From assembly GCA_018806915.1 (NCBI GenBank), contig JAGKQI010000079.1:248001-312000 (forward strand): a DNA stretch of 64,000 bases. The letters run 5' to 3'. The translations under genes and the position numbers were made by a program. Origin of the DNA: Phytophthora colocasiae (taxonomy: Eukaryota > Oomycota > Peronosporomycetes > Peronosporales > Peronosporaceae). Positions 10,470-20,021 of this stretch are shown one piece after another (position 1 is the stretch's first letter; each line of letters starts with the position of its first letter). The notes under the pieces are model-generated. The model was not told the DNA's origin, searched no databases, and saw only the letters and a list, made by a program, of their open reading frames with translations.

Positions 10470-12845
10470 ATGGCACACCGGGTGGCCGCCTTTAAGAAGG
10501 CCGGTGTTTTATTTCCTGAGTTATCAACATCGTCAATCACAGCTAGGCTACAGCCAAACTCTACCATCAATGCACAACTTCAAACCGGGATATCAGAAGT
10601 GGTGCGCAGATTGCATCTGTCCCTCCGGGACACGATCCGACTTTGGAGGGGCCAATGCGAAGCAGATCCACGACCGAATAAAGCGCTGCGAGGTGATCAT
10701 CTATGGTGGCTTCTCGAAGGGTTCACTCAGCTACCACTGCTTCTGGATATGATTCGAAATGGAGTAACGCATGACTTTCGGCCGATCAAGACATCTATTC
10801 AGAGTGCATCGACAGCCAACCACAAGTCTGCTCGGATATGGAGCAATGCACTGAGACGAAGTATTCGTGAAGGTCAAGATGCGGGAACATACCTAGTTGT
10901 GGATATCGATGCCGCTGAAGTATGGAAGGAGGTCCATATTAGCCCGTTCGGGTGTGTTCCAAAAGCTGACGCGGACCTCACAGTCGAAGCGAGGGTTATT
11001 CACGATCTATCGTACCCGGCAGGTCAGTCGATCAATAGCTCGTCCGATACCAACACTCTACCGCGTCTACAGTATGAGCACGTACACAAACTGGCGCGAC
11101 GGATTGAAGAGCTGAAGACTCGTCGCTATACAAGTAGAGTTAAACTCAAGCGCGGGGATGTCAAATCTGCTTTTAGGAATGTCTACGGGAGCACCGAAGT
11201 TTGCGGTCGATTTGCAGGAAAACTTCCTGACGAAGGCGCTTTGGTAATCGACCTTGCACTCCCGTTTGGATGGACCGGGTCCCCCGCTCAATACGGTGTA
11301 TTTGGGTCAGCTATCACACACCTCGTGAAAAATGAAAGCCCGGCCACTCTTGATCCGTGTGCTACGGACTCTGAGCCATTTTTCTGCTATACATGGGTTG
11401 ATGACCATGTCTTAGTCGAAGAAGACCGGGGCAATCGATTGGAACTATGCGAGTCGGCACTTCGTCTCGCAATGTTGGTGGTCTTCGGTCCCCGCTCCAT
11501 CAACGAAAAGAAATTCTCTAGCTGGTCTACCCGACTTCATGCATTAGGATTGGACTGGGACACTGAACTACGCTCTGTCTCGATACCTGAGGAGAAGATC
11601 ACGAAAGCATTACTCCGCGTGCACGCCATGCTCCAGCACAAGTCGGCGACACGGACACAGCTGTGCAAACTATTGGGATCTCTACGTCACGTGTGTTCGT
11701 GTATCCATTCCGCAAAACCGCTGTTCCAACGTATTGCAGCTCTCCATCGACGTGCTCCTCGTTTGGGGTCGATTGCAGTGTCTGAAGGTGCTATTCTCGA
11801 TTTGCAATGGTTTCAGCATGTTCTACGGCATGGTCAGCTTCGGAGTATCCCCCTCAAGTTCTTTGGAGAATTTCCGGCTCCAGACGTGCACTTGTATATG
11901 GATGCCAGCGACACAGGCCTCTGTGCACTCCATCCAGCACGGCGCGAATATATTCGCCTAAAGTTTGACGAAGAAGAACGCACTCGTATTCGACAAGGGG
12001 GATTTTCAATTAATATCAGGGAACAACTTGGTGCTGTACTTGCCACCCTCTGCTGGGGTCGCGAGTGGTGTCGCCGTGCTACTTCGGAAATGACGCATGT
12101 ACGCTGCTGGATTGATAATCGGTCAGCAGTAGCCTGGTGCAACAATCTCAACAGTCGGGAACCCAGTGCGCAGGAGCTGAATCGAGTGCTGGGTGCCATC
12201 GAAGCACAATGGGCTTTATATGTTTCTGCTAAGCATTTACCTGGCGCAATCAACACGATGGCTGACCTGGGATCTCGTGCATGGGACGAACCTCGACTGA
12301 CAAATTGGAGATCACTAACTAACGGTTGGACGCAGATATCAATTCCCAACGCTATACGCAAGATTTACTCGGCGAGATGGTCCGCCTTCAGCAGTGCTCC
12401 CTCGCTGAATCATCCAGACGTCAGTACAAGGGAACCTGGCAGCAATGGAGAAAGTTTTGTGAGCGCCTCGGAGTGTCAAGGTGGCTCCCGCAACACGACT
12501 TGGACACGCAATCCTTACTGCTGGTTATCTTCGCCATTCACTGCTGGACCGGAGGAAATCAACACGGTAGAGCCTCTGCAAGTACCATTCAGTCTAAAAT
12601 CTGCCATATCAATTGGTATCATCGGGCATTTGCCGGATTCGAACCTCGACTCAGCCCAAATCATGCCCTCGCTCTCGCCGGAATGCGTCGAACAAGTCCA
12701 GCAACAAGGCGAAGGGGTGCCGTCACGAGAACAATGCTGCAGTGGATTATCCGCCACCTCGACTTCCAACAAGCCCAGCACCGCGTTATCGCAGGGGCTG
12801 CACTACTGGGCTTCTTTTTTCTACTCCGAAGCGCTGAATACCTAG
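10470..12845 (+). CDS. DIRS element ORF2, reverse transcriptase and RNase H
   Basis: A 791-codon open frame beginning ATGGCACACC. The RT region includes SPFGCVPKAD and VIHDLSYP (palm entry), LKRGDVKSAFRN (first catalytic Asp) and YTWVDDHVLVEED (about residues 307-319), where WVDD replaces the more usual YxDD. RNase H follows: HLYMDASDTGLCALHP, FSINIREQLGAVLATL, CWIDNRSAVAWCNN and AINTMADLGSRAW supply the D-E-D-D pattern. About the last 170 codons overlap the recombinase frame and look like a shadow of it, as in DIRS elements. It synthesises element cDNA. The frame itself is unbroken. Confidence 0.85.
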   Translation: MAHRVAAFKKAGVLFPELSTSSITARLQPNSTINAQLQTGISEVVRRLHLSLRDTIRLWRGQCEADPRPNKALRGDHLWWLLEGFTQLPLLLDMIRNGVTHDFRPIKTSIQSASTANHKSARIWSNALRRSIREGQDAGTYLVVDIDAAEVWKEVHISPFGCVPKADADLTVEARVIHDLSYPAGQSINSSSDTNTLPRLQYEHVHKLARRIEELKTRRYTSRVKLKRGDVKSAFRNVYGSTEVCGRFAGKLPDEGALVIDLALPFGWTGSPAQYGVFGSAITHLVKNESPATLDPCATDSEPFFCYTWVDDHVLVEEDRGNRLELCESALRLAMLVVFGPRSINEKKFSSWSTRLHALGLDWDTELRSVSIPEEKITKALLRVHAMLQHKSATRTQLCKLLGSLRHVCSCIHSAKPLFQRIAALHRRAPRLGSIAVSEGAILDLQWFQHVLRHGQLRSIPLKFFGEFPAPDVHLYMDASDTGLCALHPARREYIRLKFDEEERTRIRQGGFSINIREQLGAVLATLCWGREWCRRATSEMTHVRCWIDNRSAVAWCNNLNSREPSAQELNRVLGAIEAQWALYVSAKHLPGAINTMADLGSRAWDEPRLTNWRSLTNGWTQISIPNAIRKIYSARWSAFSSAPSLNHPDVSTREPGSNGESFVSASECQGGSRNTTWTRNPYCWLSSPFTAGPEEINTVEPLQVPFSLKSAISIGIIGHLPDSNLDSAQIMPSLSPECVEQVQQQGEGVPSREQCCSGLSATSTSNKPSTALSQGLHYWASFFYSEALNT

Positions 12846-13417
12846 CGGTAAAAGGCCGAAGGCGTGTATACACTCTGCAAGTGCGTGACGTTAGCTTCCG
12901 AGACGAGCTCGGGTTCAAAACATCAAACCCTATGCGAGCGGTAAGCGTGGAAATCTCACTGCGAGGGCAGAAGAATGACCAACAAGGACAGGGAGAGAAA
13001 CGAGTTCTTTCACGTTCAAGTCATCAGACTATCTGTCCAGTATATGCTGCACGGCTGCTCATGGATAACGCAAGAAGCTTACAACTCCAGCCTGAAGAAC
13101 CAATCTGCTCAATCAAGGCGTCGACAATGTTGTCCGCCGAAATGATGTCAAAAGTGCTCCAAGCCGCAGCCAAAGCGACAGGAGAAGATGCCACGCTCTT
13201 CTCGTGCCACTCCTTACGACGCGGAGGCGCGACCGCCCTGCTGTCAGCCGGAGTGGACAGTACCGCGGTAATGCTGCATGGAAGGTGGAAGTCTGACTCA
13301 TACTAGCGATACACGTCGTACACAAACGAGACGGGCCGATTCCTGGCAACGCGAATGGCATTCGGGGGTTCATACACCTCGCAGCAACCTGTGCATCGGC
13401 AATGAGCTCATGGGGCA
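12326..13417 (+). pseudogene. DIRS tyrosine recombinase, stop codon at catalytic end
   Basis: Phage-integrase-like tyrosine recombinase in a different frame from the RT ORF, overlapping it by about 520 nt. An N-terminal SAM-like DNA-binding half (SSRRQYKGTWQQW, SASTIQSKICHINWYHR) precedes a catalytic half with LLRSAEYLAVKG (first Arg region), FSCHSLRRGGATALLSAG (the HxxR motif) and LHGRWKSDSY. The TAG stop at 13304-13306 follows that Tyr directly, and the same frame continues with RYTSYTNETGRF to about 13417. The family normally reads Y-x-RY here, so a single codon change to TAG truncates the protein at or next to its nucleophilic tyrosine. Confidence 0.82.
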
Positions 13418-13775
13418 CACGCTCCTCAGCGTGGCTCATAAGCCGATACTACAACGCACTTGCTGCTGCAATACACTACAGTTTGAATCCCCACGCCTTG
13501 CTTACCAGGTACTAACACTCCAGATCTGCTAGTACTGACGTTGAAAATTGTATTTTGAATAATTACTGGAGTTCCCGTGGCCCGGTCAACGGATAAAGGA
13601 TTTTTCCGACGAGGGCGAGAATCAATTCTTGTCTTCACAGCGGCAAAAGATGGTCTAATCTACACTGATGCTGCAAAATGAAAAGTGCTGTCACGGTACG
13701 AGTTGATAGTCATTACAGAAAAACTAGAACTTTATTTTGTACATGTACCGTTAGAAAAAAAATCAAATAAAACAA
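13418..13775. other. Right flank of DIRS element and NRT2 3' flank
   Basis: About 360 bases without a supported gene. It should contain the right end of the DIRS element and the 3' UTR of the next NRT2 gene, read from the minus strand. I found no clear inverted partner for it in the left flank of the element. Confidence 0.4.
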
Positions 13776-15215
13776 CTAACAAAACCCACCTACGTTCGCC
13801 CTTAATTTAATCCCAAATGATGACAACGTAGCCACTGCCACAAAAAGACTGAGGTATTTGAATGATTTTGCCCGGTCCTCAACACCTTTGAACAGGAACG
13901 CCCAAGCCAGCGCACCCACATTACCACCAGCTCCTACAAAGCCAGACGTTGCACCAGTATGTTCTGGAAAAACGTACGGCACAATGGCGTACGTACTACC
14001 AGAACAACCCTGCACGAAGATACCGAAGATAATGAGCAGCGGAATACTGGTAGATACCGTCTTGGTCGTACTGAAAGCATAGAGGAAGATCGTTTGACCC
14101 GAGAAAAACACCAACTGCACTGCGATTCGGCCTTTCATATCGTACCGGCGGCTTGCAACATCGGACAGGGATCCACCGAGAAACCGTGCAAAAATACACA
14201 TGATACCAAAGAGTGAAGAAATGAGCGTTGCACTGCTTTGAGTTAATTGCCGACACGCATTGGCATCGGAATTCACATCACAGTTCGAGTGCACGAAATC
14301 CTCGTAGTAGTAAAGACTCAGTACATTATGTACCTGCAATTCAACGCCAAAGGAGCAGGCATATTGGAACGCCAAGACCCAAGTGACTGGCATCTTTGAT
14401 ACTCGAGTCATCCCTTCCTTTAGATCCGATTTGGCTGAGGAGTTGACGTGAAGGTCTTTGTATTGACCTTGAGGACAGTCGTCGGAATTAAAGTAAAGGG
14501 CGACACCCGTGATGACCATGAAGAGCGCAGGGAAAAGGAGAGAAACACGCCAACCCATGTTGTCGGACAGAGCTCCACCGCTTGTAACAAGGTTGAAGAG
14601 TTGAGGAGTGATCAAGGTAGTAGCTCCAGCACCCAGATTCCCCCACCCAGCAGCAAGAGCGTTGGCACTACCCACAACCTCCTTGGAGAACATAGTGGAC
14701 GTCCAGTACGTCGTGGCGATGAAAGAGCAGCCCACGAGACCGATAAAGAACCGAGCGAACATGAGACCTGTGTAGCTTGTAACAAGTGAAGCCGAAGCCA
14801 CAGGGATCGCCCCGACGACCAGTAGAACAGCCTGGACGGTTCTTGACCCGTACCGGTCACACATCGGCCCACCGACAGCTCGACCGAGGATGGTGCTCGC
14901 TACCGACACAATGTTCGAGTTGGAGACTTGGTCAGCTGTGAGTCCGAGCTGTTTCTTGATGGTCGGCATGAGTGGAGGGATGGAGAACCAACCGAAGAAG
15001 GCGAAGAAGAAGGACAGCCAGGCGTAGTGAAAGGCTCGCATGTGAGGTCTAGCCACACTCAGCAGTTTAATCTCGGTGGCCTTGTCATCTTGCAACGGGT
15101 CGGTCTTCAATGGGAAAGTAGTGCGGCGGTGGTGGACATCAGAATGATCCATTGGGCTCTTGTAGTACGGGTCTAGTGGTGAATCACCACTGGGATTTGG
15201 GGATTGACGCGCCAT
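13776..15215 (-). CDS. NRT2: High-affinity nitrate transporter NRT2, copy 3 (short C-terminus)
   Basis: NNP-family transporter of 479 residues, intronless. Motifs are RPHMRAFHYAWLSFF, GRAVGGPMCDRYGSR in TM2 (Gly-Gly-Pro-Met in place of Val-Ile-Gly-Pro-Leu-type sequences of other copies), AAGWGNLGAG in TM5, FARFLGGSLSD in TM8 and GAGGNVGA in TM11. Residues about 32-255 are encoded by DNA identical base for base to the NRT2 gene at 17825-19342 (673 bp), while both flanks differ strongly. The C-terminus ends soon after the last membrane segment (FGIKLRANVGGFC) and lacks the hydrophilic LW-containing tail of the other copies, which may be a truncation. It is head-to-head with copy 4 over 484 bp. 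Confidence 0.95.
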   Translation of the reverse strand: MARQSPNPSGDSPLDPYYKSPMDHSDVHHRRTTFPLKTDPLQDDKATEIKLLSVARPHMRAFHYAWLSFFFAFFGWFSIPPLMPTIKKQLGLTADQVSNSNIVSVASTILGRAVGGPMCDRYGSRTVQAVLLVVGAIPVASASLVTSYTGLMFARFFIGLVGCSFIATTYWTSTMFSKEVVGSANALAAGWGNLGAGATTLITPQLFNLVTSGGALSDNMGWRVSLLFPALFMVITGVALYFNSDDCPQGQYKDLHVNSSAKSDLKEGMTRVSKMPVTWVLAFQYACSFGVELQVHNVLSLYYYEDFVHSNCDVNSDANACRQLTQSSATLISSLFGIMCIFARFLGGSLSDVASRRYDMKGRIAVQLVFFSGQTIFLYAFSTTKTVSTSIPLLIIFGIFVQGCSGSTYAIVPYVFPEHTGATSGFVGAGGNVGALAWAFLFKGVEDRAKSFKYLSLFVAVATLSSFGIKLRANVGGFC

Positions 15216-15699
15216 TGCGTGGTTAACGTGTTAGTTGTGCGGTAGATTAGTAAATGTCGACTGTCTCGGCTCAAAAGAGACGAGTATTTTCAGGTCTACG
15301 CGAGGATAACGGACGCCCTGACTTTACTAGGAACGAGTGGTGCCTGAGGCAAGAGCTCCGGTCGTACTTGATTGCTGCTGCGGTTGTCCAAGATGACAGG
15401 AACTGGCATCGGTAGAGACAGTAAACGATTGATTCTCGCGTGCTGGAGAACGCCGTGTTGAGTCTTAGACATTAGCAGCTCGCGTAAAGTGCCACTACAA
15501 ATCGGGTTGCGGCATTCGCGTTGGCTTAGGCATCAGCTCGTCTTAGTGTGGATATTCCAACCGTGGCACGGACGTCCAGGTGATACCATCGTCTGGCCAC
15601 CTGATGCTTCAGATGCGTCCAAAGCGCCTAAGATCAGTCACGGGCATTCCAGTGGTTCTACTGGTAAATGTTCGACGCCATGCGTGCCTGTAGTGTTAC
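15216..15699. promoter_or_regulatory. Divergent NRT2/NRT2 intergenic promoter region
   Basis: 484 bp between oppositely oriented NRT2 starts, presumably containing both promoters. I see no strong Inr match on either strand and no credible gene; ORFs here extend into the plus-strand gene out of frame. Confidence 0.45.
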
Positions 15700-17421
15700 A
15701 TGGGGGACAGGCAGCCACCGTTCTCCGCGATGAGTTATATACTACCGAGCTCCCACGAAGTCGGCACTTTACCTTCTACCTCGAACCGCGCAGACGGCAC
15801 CATGTCTCGCCCACTAATCGACCTCGGGTATCCGATCTCCAGACGCCCTACTACGATCCCTGAGACTCCAAATGCACCAATTGACCTAGGAATTCCCCAT
15901 GTGCCTCGACACAAAGCCAATTCGTACCAAGGAATGTCAACTGACCCATACCGGCAGATACCGATGCTCCAGTCCAATCGACCGCGCCAATTCTCGTACG
16001 ATATCTGTACCGACCCGCAACAGGGAGACAAAGCTACAGAGATTCGTCTCTTCAGCTTCCAACGGCCTCATATGCGAGCGTTCCACTACTCATGGCTGTC
16101 ATTCTTCATCGCATTCTTCGGGTGGTTCTCCATTCCTCCGATCATGCCAACGATTAAGAAGCAGCTCAAGTTAACTGAGGATCAAGTCTTCAATACCAAT
16201 ATCGTCTCCCTTGCCAGTACCATCATCGGCCGTCTCATTGTCGGGCCGTTGTGTGATCGATACGGGGCTCGAACGATTCAAGCTGTGCTTCTCGTCGTCG
16301 GAGCTATCCCCGTAGCCTCCGCAGCACTGGTAACGAGCTATACCGGTTTAATGCTGGTTCGGTTCTTCATCGGGCTGGTAGGTTGCACCTTTGTGGCTAC
16401 AGCGTACTGGACCTCCACTATGTTCTCGCACGAGGTGGTGGGTAGTGCCAATGCCATTTCCTGTGGCTGGGGCAACCTCGGAGCAGGTGTGACGTACCTG
16501 ATCACCCCGTTAGTGTTCGATCTCATCACTATCAACGGTACAATTTCCGACAATTACGGCTGGAGGGCAGCACTAATGTTTCCCGCATTTCTCATGGTGG
16601 TCATTGGGATCTGTACGTACACTTTCTCGGACGACTGTCCGCAGGGGAACTACGTGGATCTCAAGCGCAACCACGTCATGGCCGATCGAGCGAAATCCGA
16701 GCTCTATTACGGATTTTTGGCAGTTGCGAGGCAACCAGTGGCCTGGTTGTTGGCATTCCAGTACGCCTGCTGCTTCGGTGTTGAACTGCAAGTCCACAAT
16801 GTACTGAGTTTGTACTACTACGAGGACTTCAAGATCTTAGGCTGTGATACAGCCACTGATACCAACGAGTGTCGGCTTTTGACTCAGACAAAGGCCAGTG
16901 CCATTTCGTCCTGCTTCGGCCTCATGTGTATTTTCGCTCGAGCGATTGGAGGTTATACGTCCGACGTGGCAAATCGCCACTACGACATGAAAGGCCGTAT
17001 CTCCATGCAGTTGTTGTGTCTGGTAGGGCAAGCTTTGTTCCTCTACCTGTTCAGCCAACTTCGGGTACAGGCGTGGAGCATTCCGTGTCTCGTTGTCTTC
17101 GGTTTCTTCGCACAAGCTTCCACTGGGACAACGTACGGTATTGTCCCCTACGTTTGTCCGGAATACACGGGAGTGACGTCTGGTATCGTCGGTGCTGGCG
17201 GGAATATGGGGGGACTGGCGTGGGGGTTCCTCTTCAAGGGAGTGGCGAATCGTGCCTTGTCTTTCAAATATCTGAGCTTCTTCGTAGCAGCGGCAGCAGG
17301 GTCTTCAGTGTTGATTCAGATCCACGGAGAACGCTCAATCTGGTCTCGAGGCGGTGAAGTGAATGGTCGAGCACCTCGAGACTTGAATTGCTCCAGTGAA
17401 GACACCACTAGCACGTGGTGA
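15700..17421 (+). CDS. NRT2: High-affinity nitrate transporter NRT2, copy 4 (long N-terminus)
   Basis: The longest NRT2 here, 573 residues, intronless. About 120 hydrophilic N-terminal residues rich in Pro, Ser and Arg precede the conserved RPHMRAFHYSWLSFF block; an internal Met at residue 11 (15730) is an alternative start. TM2 carries GRLIVGPLCDRYGAR, TM5 SCGWGNLGAG (Ser-Cys instead of Ala-Ala), TM8 FARAIGGYTSD and TM11 GAGGNMGG. The loop motif FSDDCPQGNY is present. It lies head-to-head with copy 3 and tail-to-tail with copy 5. Family assignment is secure; transport kinetics cannot be told from sequence. Confidence 0.95.
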   Translation: MGDRQPPFSAMSYILPSSHEVGTLPSTSNRADGTMSRPLIDLGYPISRRPTTIPETPNAPIDLGIPHVPRHKANSYQGMSTDPYRQIPMLQSNRPRQFSYDICTDPQQGDKATEIRLFSFQRPHMRAFHYSWLSFFIAFFGWFSIPPIMPTIKKQLKLTEDQVFNTNIVSLASTIIGRLIVGPLCDRYGARTIQAVLLVVGAIPVASAALVTSYTGLMLVRFFIGLVGCTFVATAYWTSTMFSHEVVGSANAISCGWGNLGAGVTYLITPLVFDLITINGTISDNYGWRAALMFPAFLMVVIGICTYTFSDDCPQGNYVDLKRNHVMADRAKSELYYGFLAVARQPVAWLLAFQYACCFGVELQVHNVLSLYYYEDFKILGCDTATDTNECRLLTQTKASAISSCFGLMCIFARAIGGYTSDVANRHYDMKGRISMQLLCLVGQALFLYLFSQLRVQAWSIPCLVVFGFFAQASTGTTYGIVPYVCPEYTGVTSGIVGAGGNMGGLAWGFLFKGVANRALSFKYLSFFVAAAAGSSVLIQIHGERSIWSRGGEVNGRAPRDLNCSSEDTTSTW

Positions 17422-17824
17422 GCAAAAAGTTTCTTGATTTTGTATATAATTAAATGTTATTGTGTTTTGTTCGTGTAGTTTTCAAGAAAATCACTTCCGA
17501 ATGTACTGATTTATGGTGATATCGCACTTCATAATATGAATTATTATTATTAAGTGCGATATCACGAGCGACATATTATGTCGCTCACGGTATTACCTAC
17601 AGATAACGTGGCAGCTGTTCTTAAAGAGGATATCCTGGCCGTGTGTGTCGTACAGGGCAGATAGCACCTTGCAAGTTCGTCACAAGCTGTAGCAAATGGT
17701 TCTCTATGCCCGTACCAAGCTTCATCCGCGCGCGGCAATTTCCTGCAACAGTGAGCGACATAGTAAGTGCGAAAGTAAATGTACTGAATTTATGAAACAC
17801 TAAATGCATGAAACTTCAACTCTC
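17422..17824. other. Convergent NRT2 3' flanks with two adjacent hairpins
   Basis: About 400 bp between the stop codons of two convergent NRT2 genes. It contains two strong inverted repeats side by side: a 14-bp stem GTGATATCGCACTT at 17516-17529 paired with 17552-17565, and GAGCGACATA at 17566-17575 paired with 17577-17586. A similar GTGAGCGACATA motif recurs at about 17752. Near-direct repeats resembling AATGTACTGATTTATG flank the region (about 17500 and 17780), so a small MITE-like insertion is possible. Alternatively these could serve as 3'-end or boundary structures. Confidence 0.5.
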
Positions 17825-19342
17825 TTACGCTGCAACCTTCCCATTGTGGACACTATCGTCGTCCACCTCAGTGGGTGCTAGACCGCCGTGGACTGAGTCA
17901 TCCTTCTCCCATAGCGCCGCATTACCAGGTACTTTGATGCCGAAAGTAGTCAACGCTGCTGCGGCGACGAAAATACTCAAGTACTTGAATGACGTCGCTC
18001 GATTCCCGATGCCCTTGAACATGAGACTCCAGCACAAAGCACCAACGTTACCACCAGCGCCAACGAAGCCTGATGTGGCTCCAGTGAAGGTTGGTAGAAC
18101 ATACGGCACAATACCGTACGTGCTACCGGTACAGGCCTGCACGAAGATGCCGAAGAAGACTAGTAGAGGAATACTAGAGCTCAGGCTCTTCGTTGTACTG
18201 TACAAGTACAGAAAGATAGCTTGGCCTGCGAAAGCCACAAACTGCACTGCAATTCGGCCTTTCATCCCACAGCGTCGGTTGCCGATGTCCGATAGGTATC
18301 CACCGAGAGCACGGGCGAAAATGCACATTAGTCCGAAGAGCGACGAGATGAGCGTGGCGCGGCTTTGAGTGAGACGGCGACACTCGTTGACATCAGTTTT
18401 TGGGTCGCAGTTGGAGTACGTGAAGTCTTCGTAGTAGAATTCAGTGAGGACGTTGTGGACTTGGAGCTCGACGCCAAAGGAGCAGGCGTAGTGGAAAGCC
18501 AGAATCCACGTTACCGGTAGTTTGGCGACGCGTTGAAGACCTTGTTTCATGTCGACTGCAGGCTTTTTCGATGTGAACGTGTCGATTTTACGAAGGTCTT
18601 TGTATTGACCTTGAGGACAGTCGTCGGAATTAAAGTAAAGGGCGACACCCGTGATGACCATGAAGAGCGCAGGGAAAAGGAGAGAAACACGCCAACCCAT
18701 GTTGTCGGACAGAGCTCCACCGCTTGTAACAAGGTTGAAGAGTTGAGGAGTGATCAAGGTAGTAGCTCCAGCACCCAGATTCCCCCACCCAGCAGCAAGA
18801 GCGTTGGCACTACCCACAACCTCCTTGGAGAACATAGTGGACGTCCAGTACGTCGTGGCGATGAAAGAGCAGCCCACGAGACCGATAAAGAACCGAGCGA
18901 ACATGAGACCTGTGTAGCTTGTAACAAGTGAAGCCGAAGCCACAGGGATCGCCCCGACGACCAGTAGAACAGCCTGGACGGTTCTTGACCCGTACCGGTC
19001 ACACATCGGCCCACCGACAGCTCGACCGAGGATGGTGCTCGCTACCGACACAATGTTCGAGTTGGAGACTTGGTCAGCTGTGAGTCCGAGCTGTTTCTTG
19101 ATGGTCGGCATGAGTGGAGGGATGGAGAACCAACCGAAGAAGGCGAAGAAGAAGGACAGCCAGGCGTAGTGAAAGGCTCGCATGTGAGGTCTAGCCACAC
19201 TCAGCAGTTTAATCTCGGTGGCCTTGTCATCTTGCAACGGGTCGGTCTTCAATGGGAAAGTAGTACGACGTTGGTGGACACCAGCGTCGTCTGGATGTAA
19301 CGAAGGCGATACCAATCCGGCGTACTGGTCTTCCGACTGCAT
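17825..19342 (-). CDS. NRT2: High-affinity nitrate transporter NRT2, copy 5
   Basis: NNP-family transporter, intronless, 505 residues from the Met at 19342. The frame is open to 19516, but the start at 19342 aligns with that of paralogue copy 3 and lies just downstream of an Inr-like element (CCTCACTTTCCAATTCGCC on the minus strand, about 19367-19385). Motifs are GRAVGGPMCDRYGSR, AAGWGNLGAG, FARALGGYLSD and GAGGNVGA. Its N-terminal half shares a perfect 673-bp tract (18592-19264) with copy 3, while the C-terminal half is much more different. Unusual replacements occur where others have SLYYYEDF (here TEFYYEDF). It is divergently oriented from nitrate reductase over 679 bp. Confidence 0.95.
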   Translation of the reverse strand: MQSEDQYAGLVSPSLHPDDAGVHQRRTTFPLKTDPLQDDKATEIKLLSVARPHMRAFHYAWLSFFFAFFGWFSIPPLMPTIKKQLGLTADQVSNSNIVSVASTILGRAVGGPMCDRYGSRTVQAVLLVVGAIPVASASLVTSYTGLMFARFFIGLVGCSFIATTYWTSTMFSKEVVGSANALAAGWGNLGAGATTLITPQLFNLVTSGGALSDNMGWRVSLLFPALFMVITGVALYFNSDDCPQGQYKDLRKIDTFTSKKPAVDMKQGLQRVAKLPVTWILAFHYACSFGVELQVHNVLTEFYYEDFTYSNCDPKTDVNECRRLTQSRATLISSLFGLMCIFARALGGYLSDIGNRRCGMKGRIAVQFVAFAGQAIFLYLYSTTKSLSSSIPLLVFFGIFVQACTGSTYGIVPYVLPTFTGATSGFVGAGGNVGALCWSLMFKGIGNRATSFKYLSIFVAAAALTTFGIKVPGNAALWEKDDSVHGGLAPTEVDDDSVHNGKVAA

Positions 19343-20021
19343 TGTTGCTCGTTTGTGGCGCACGTGGCGAATTGGAAAGTGAGGTTCGAAATGAAGCTGG
19401 TATGAGTCATCCGTAAAAGACAACACTGCGGTACAGCAAGCTCTCCTCCGTAACCACAGTTGTGCCGACAAGCACCGCGTCACGAAGGATGGAAAACGTT
19501 GAAACATCACGTGCACTTGATCATGCTGCAGCTTGAGTCATCCTTAATGCGTTAGTCCCAACGCCGGAGACACCCCACTGCACAAACATCATTCAGTCCA
19601 GACGCTTTGAAAACCGACTTACCGGTACAGATGCTTCCGACAGGCGGTGGATTCGTGACTAGCGGCGCGTGAGCAGCGCGGACGGGGACTGATTGGTCTC
19701 TTGCGGATATGACGCGCTTAGGATCCGGAAGACCAGCGCAAACACCAGGAGCGCGACGGAAGTGTTGTCGGTCCCGTCATCCCTCCGCGTTGCAGCCCCT
19801 TGTTCACGCTCGCCCCCATCGCACCGGCACGAAAGCACCGCGCATGAGTCACCCGAAATGTCGATGCACACTCGCGCGCCAATAGAAACGCACTGCAAGC
19901 GGTTGCACACACCTAGTGAAAGTGATGCGGGACGGTGACGTCTCCTAAGCTCCTGCGTTGCTGTGGCGAATGCGCTCCTTTGCGGCGTGCTCATATTTCA
20001 TTTATCTTCGTAGGAGAGATT
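19343..20021. promoter_or_regulatory. Divergent NRT2/nitrate reductase promoter with Inr cores
   Basis: 679 bp between the starts of NRT2 copy 5 (minus) and nitrate reductase (plus). On the plus strand GCTCATATTTCATTTATC at 19989-20006 closely fits the oomycete Inr and sits 16-33 nt before the nitrate reductase ATG. On the minus strand an Inr-like CCTCACTTTCCAATTCGCC lies at about 19367-19385. The arrangement would allow transporter and reductase to respond together to nitrate, which is an inference. Confidence 0.65.

Larger units (their letters stand above)
7983..13775 (+). mobile_element. DIRS-type tyrosine-recombinase retrotransposon (ends not resolved)
   Basis: A retroelement body with gag-like ORF, then RT/RNase H ORF, then overlapping tyrosine recombinase ORF. 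This order and the RT/recombinase overlap are characteristic of the DIRS order. There is no integrase of the DDE type. DIRS elements make no target-site duplication and have split or inverted terminal repeats. I could not pair convincing repeats between the left flank (7983-8287) and the right flank (13400-13775), so the outer limits given are the largest possible span between the piggyBac end and the next NRT2 gene. The recombinase carries a stop codon at its catalytic end, so this copy is probably dead. Confidence 0.8.

Noticed and set aside
19343..19516. 58-residue N-terminal extension of NRT2 copy 5
   Set aside because: Paralogue copy 3 begins at the equivalent of 19342, and an Inr-like element lies inside the extension.
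19935..20021. Nitrate reductase starting at the first codon of the open frame (19935)
   Set aside because: An Inr core lies at 19989-20006, downstream of that codon, and the extra residues do not resemble a nitrate reductase N-terminus or a transit peptide.
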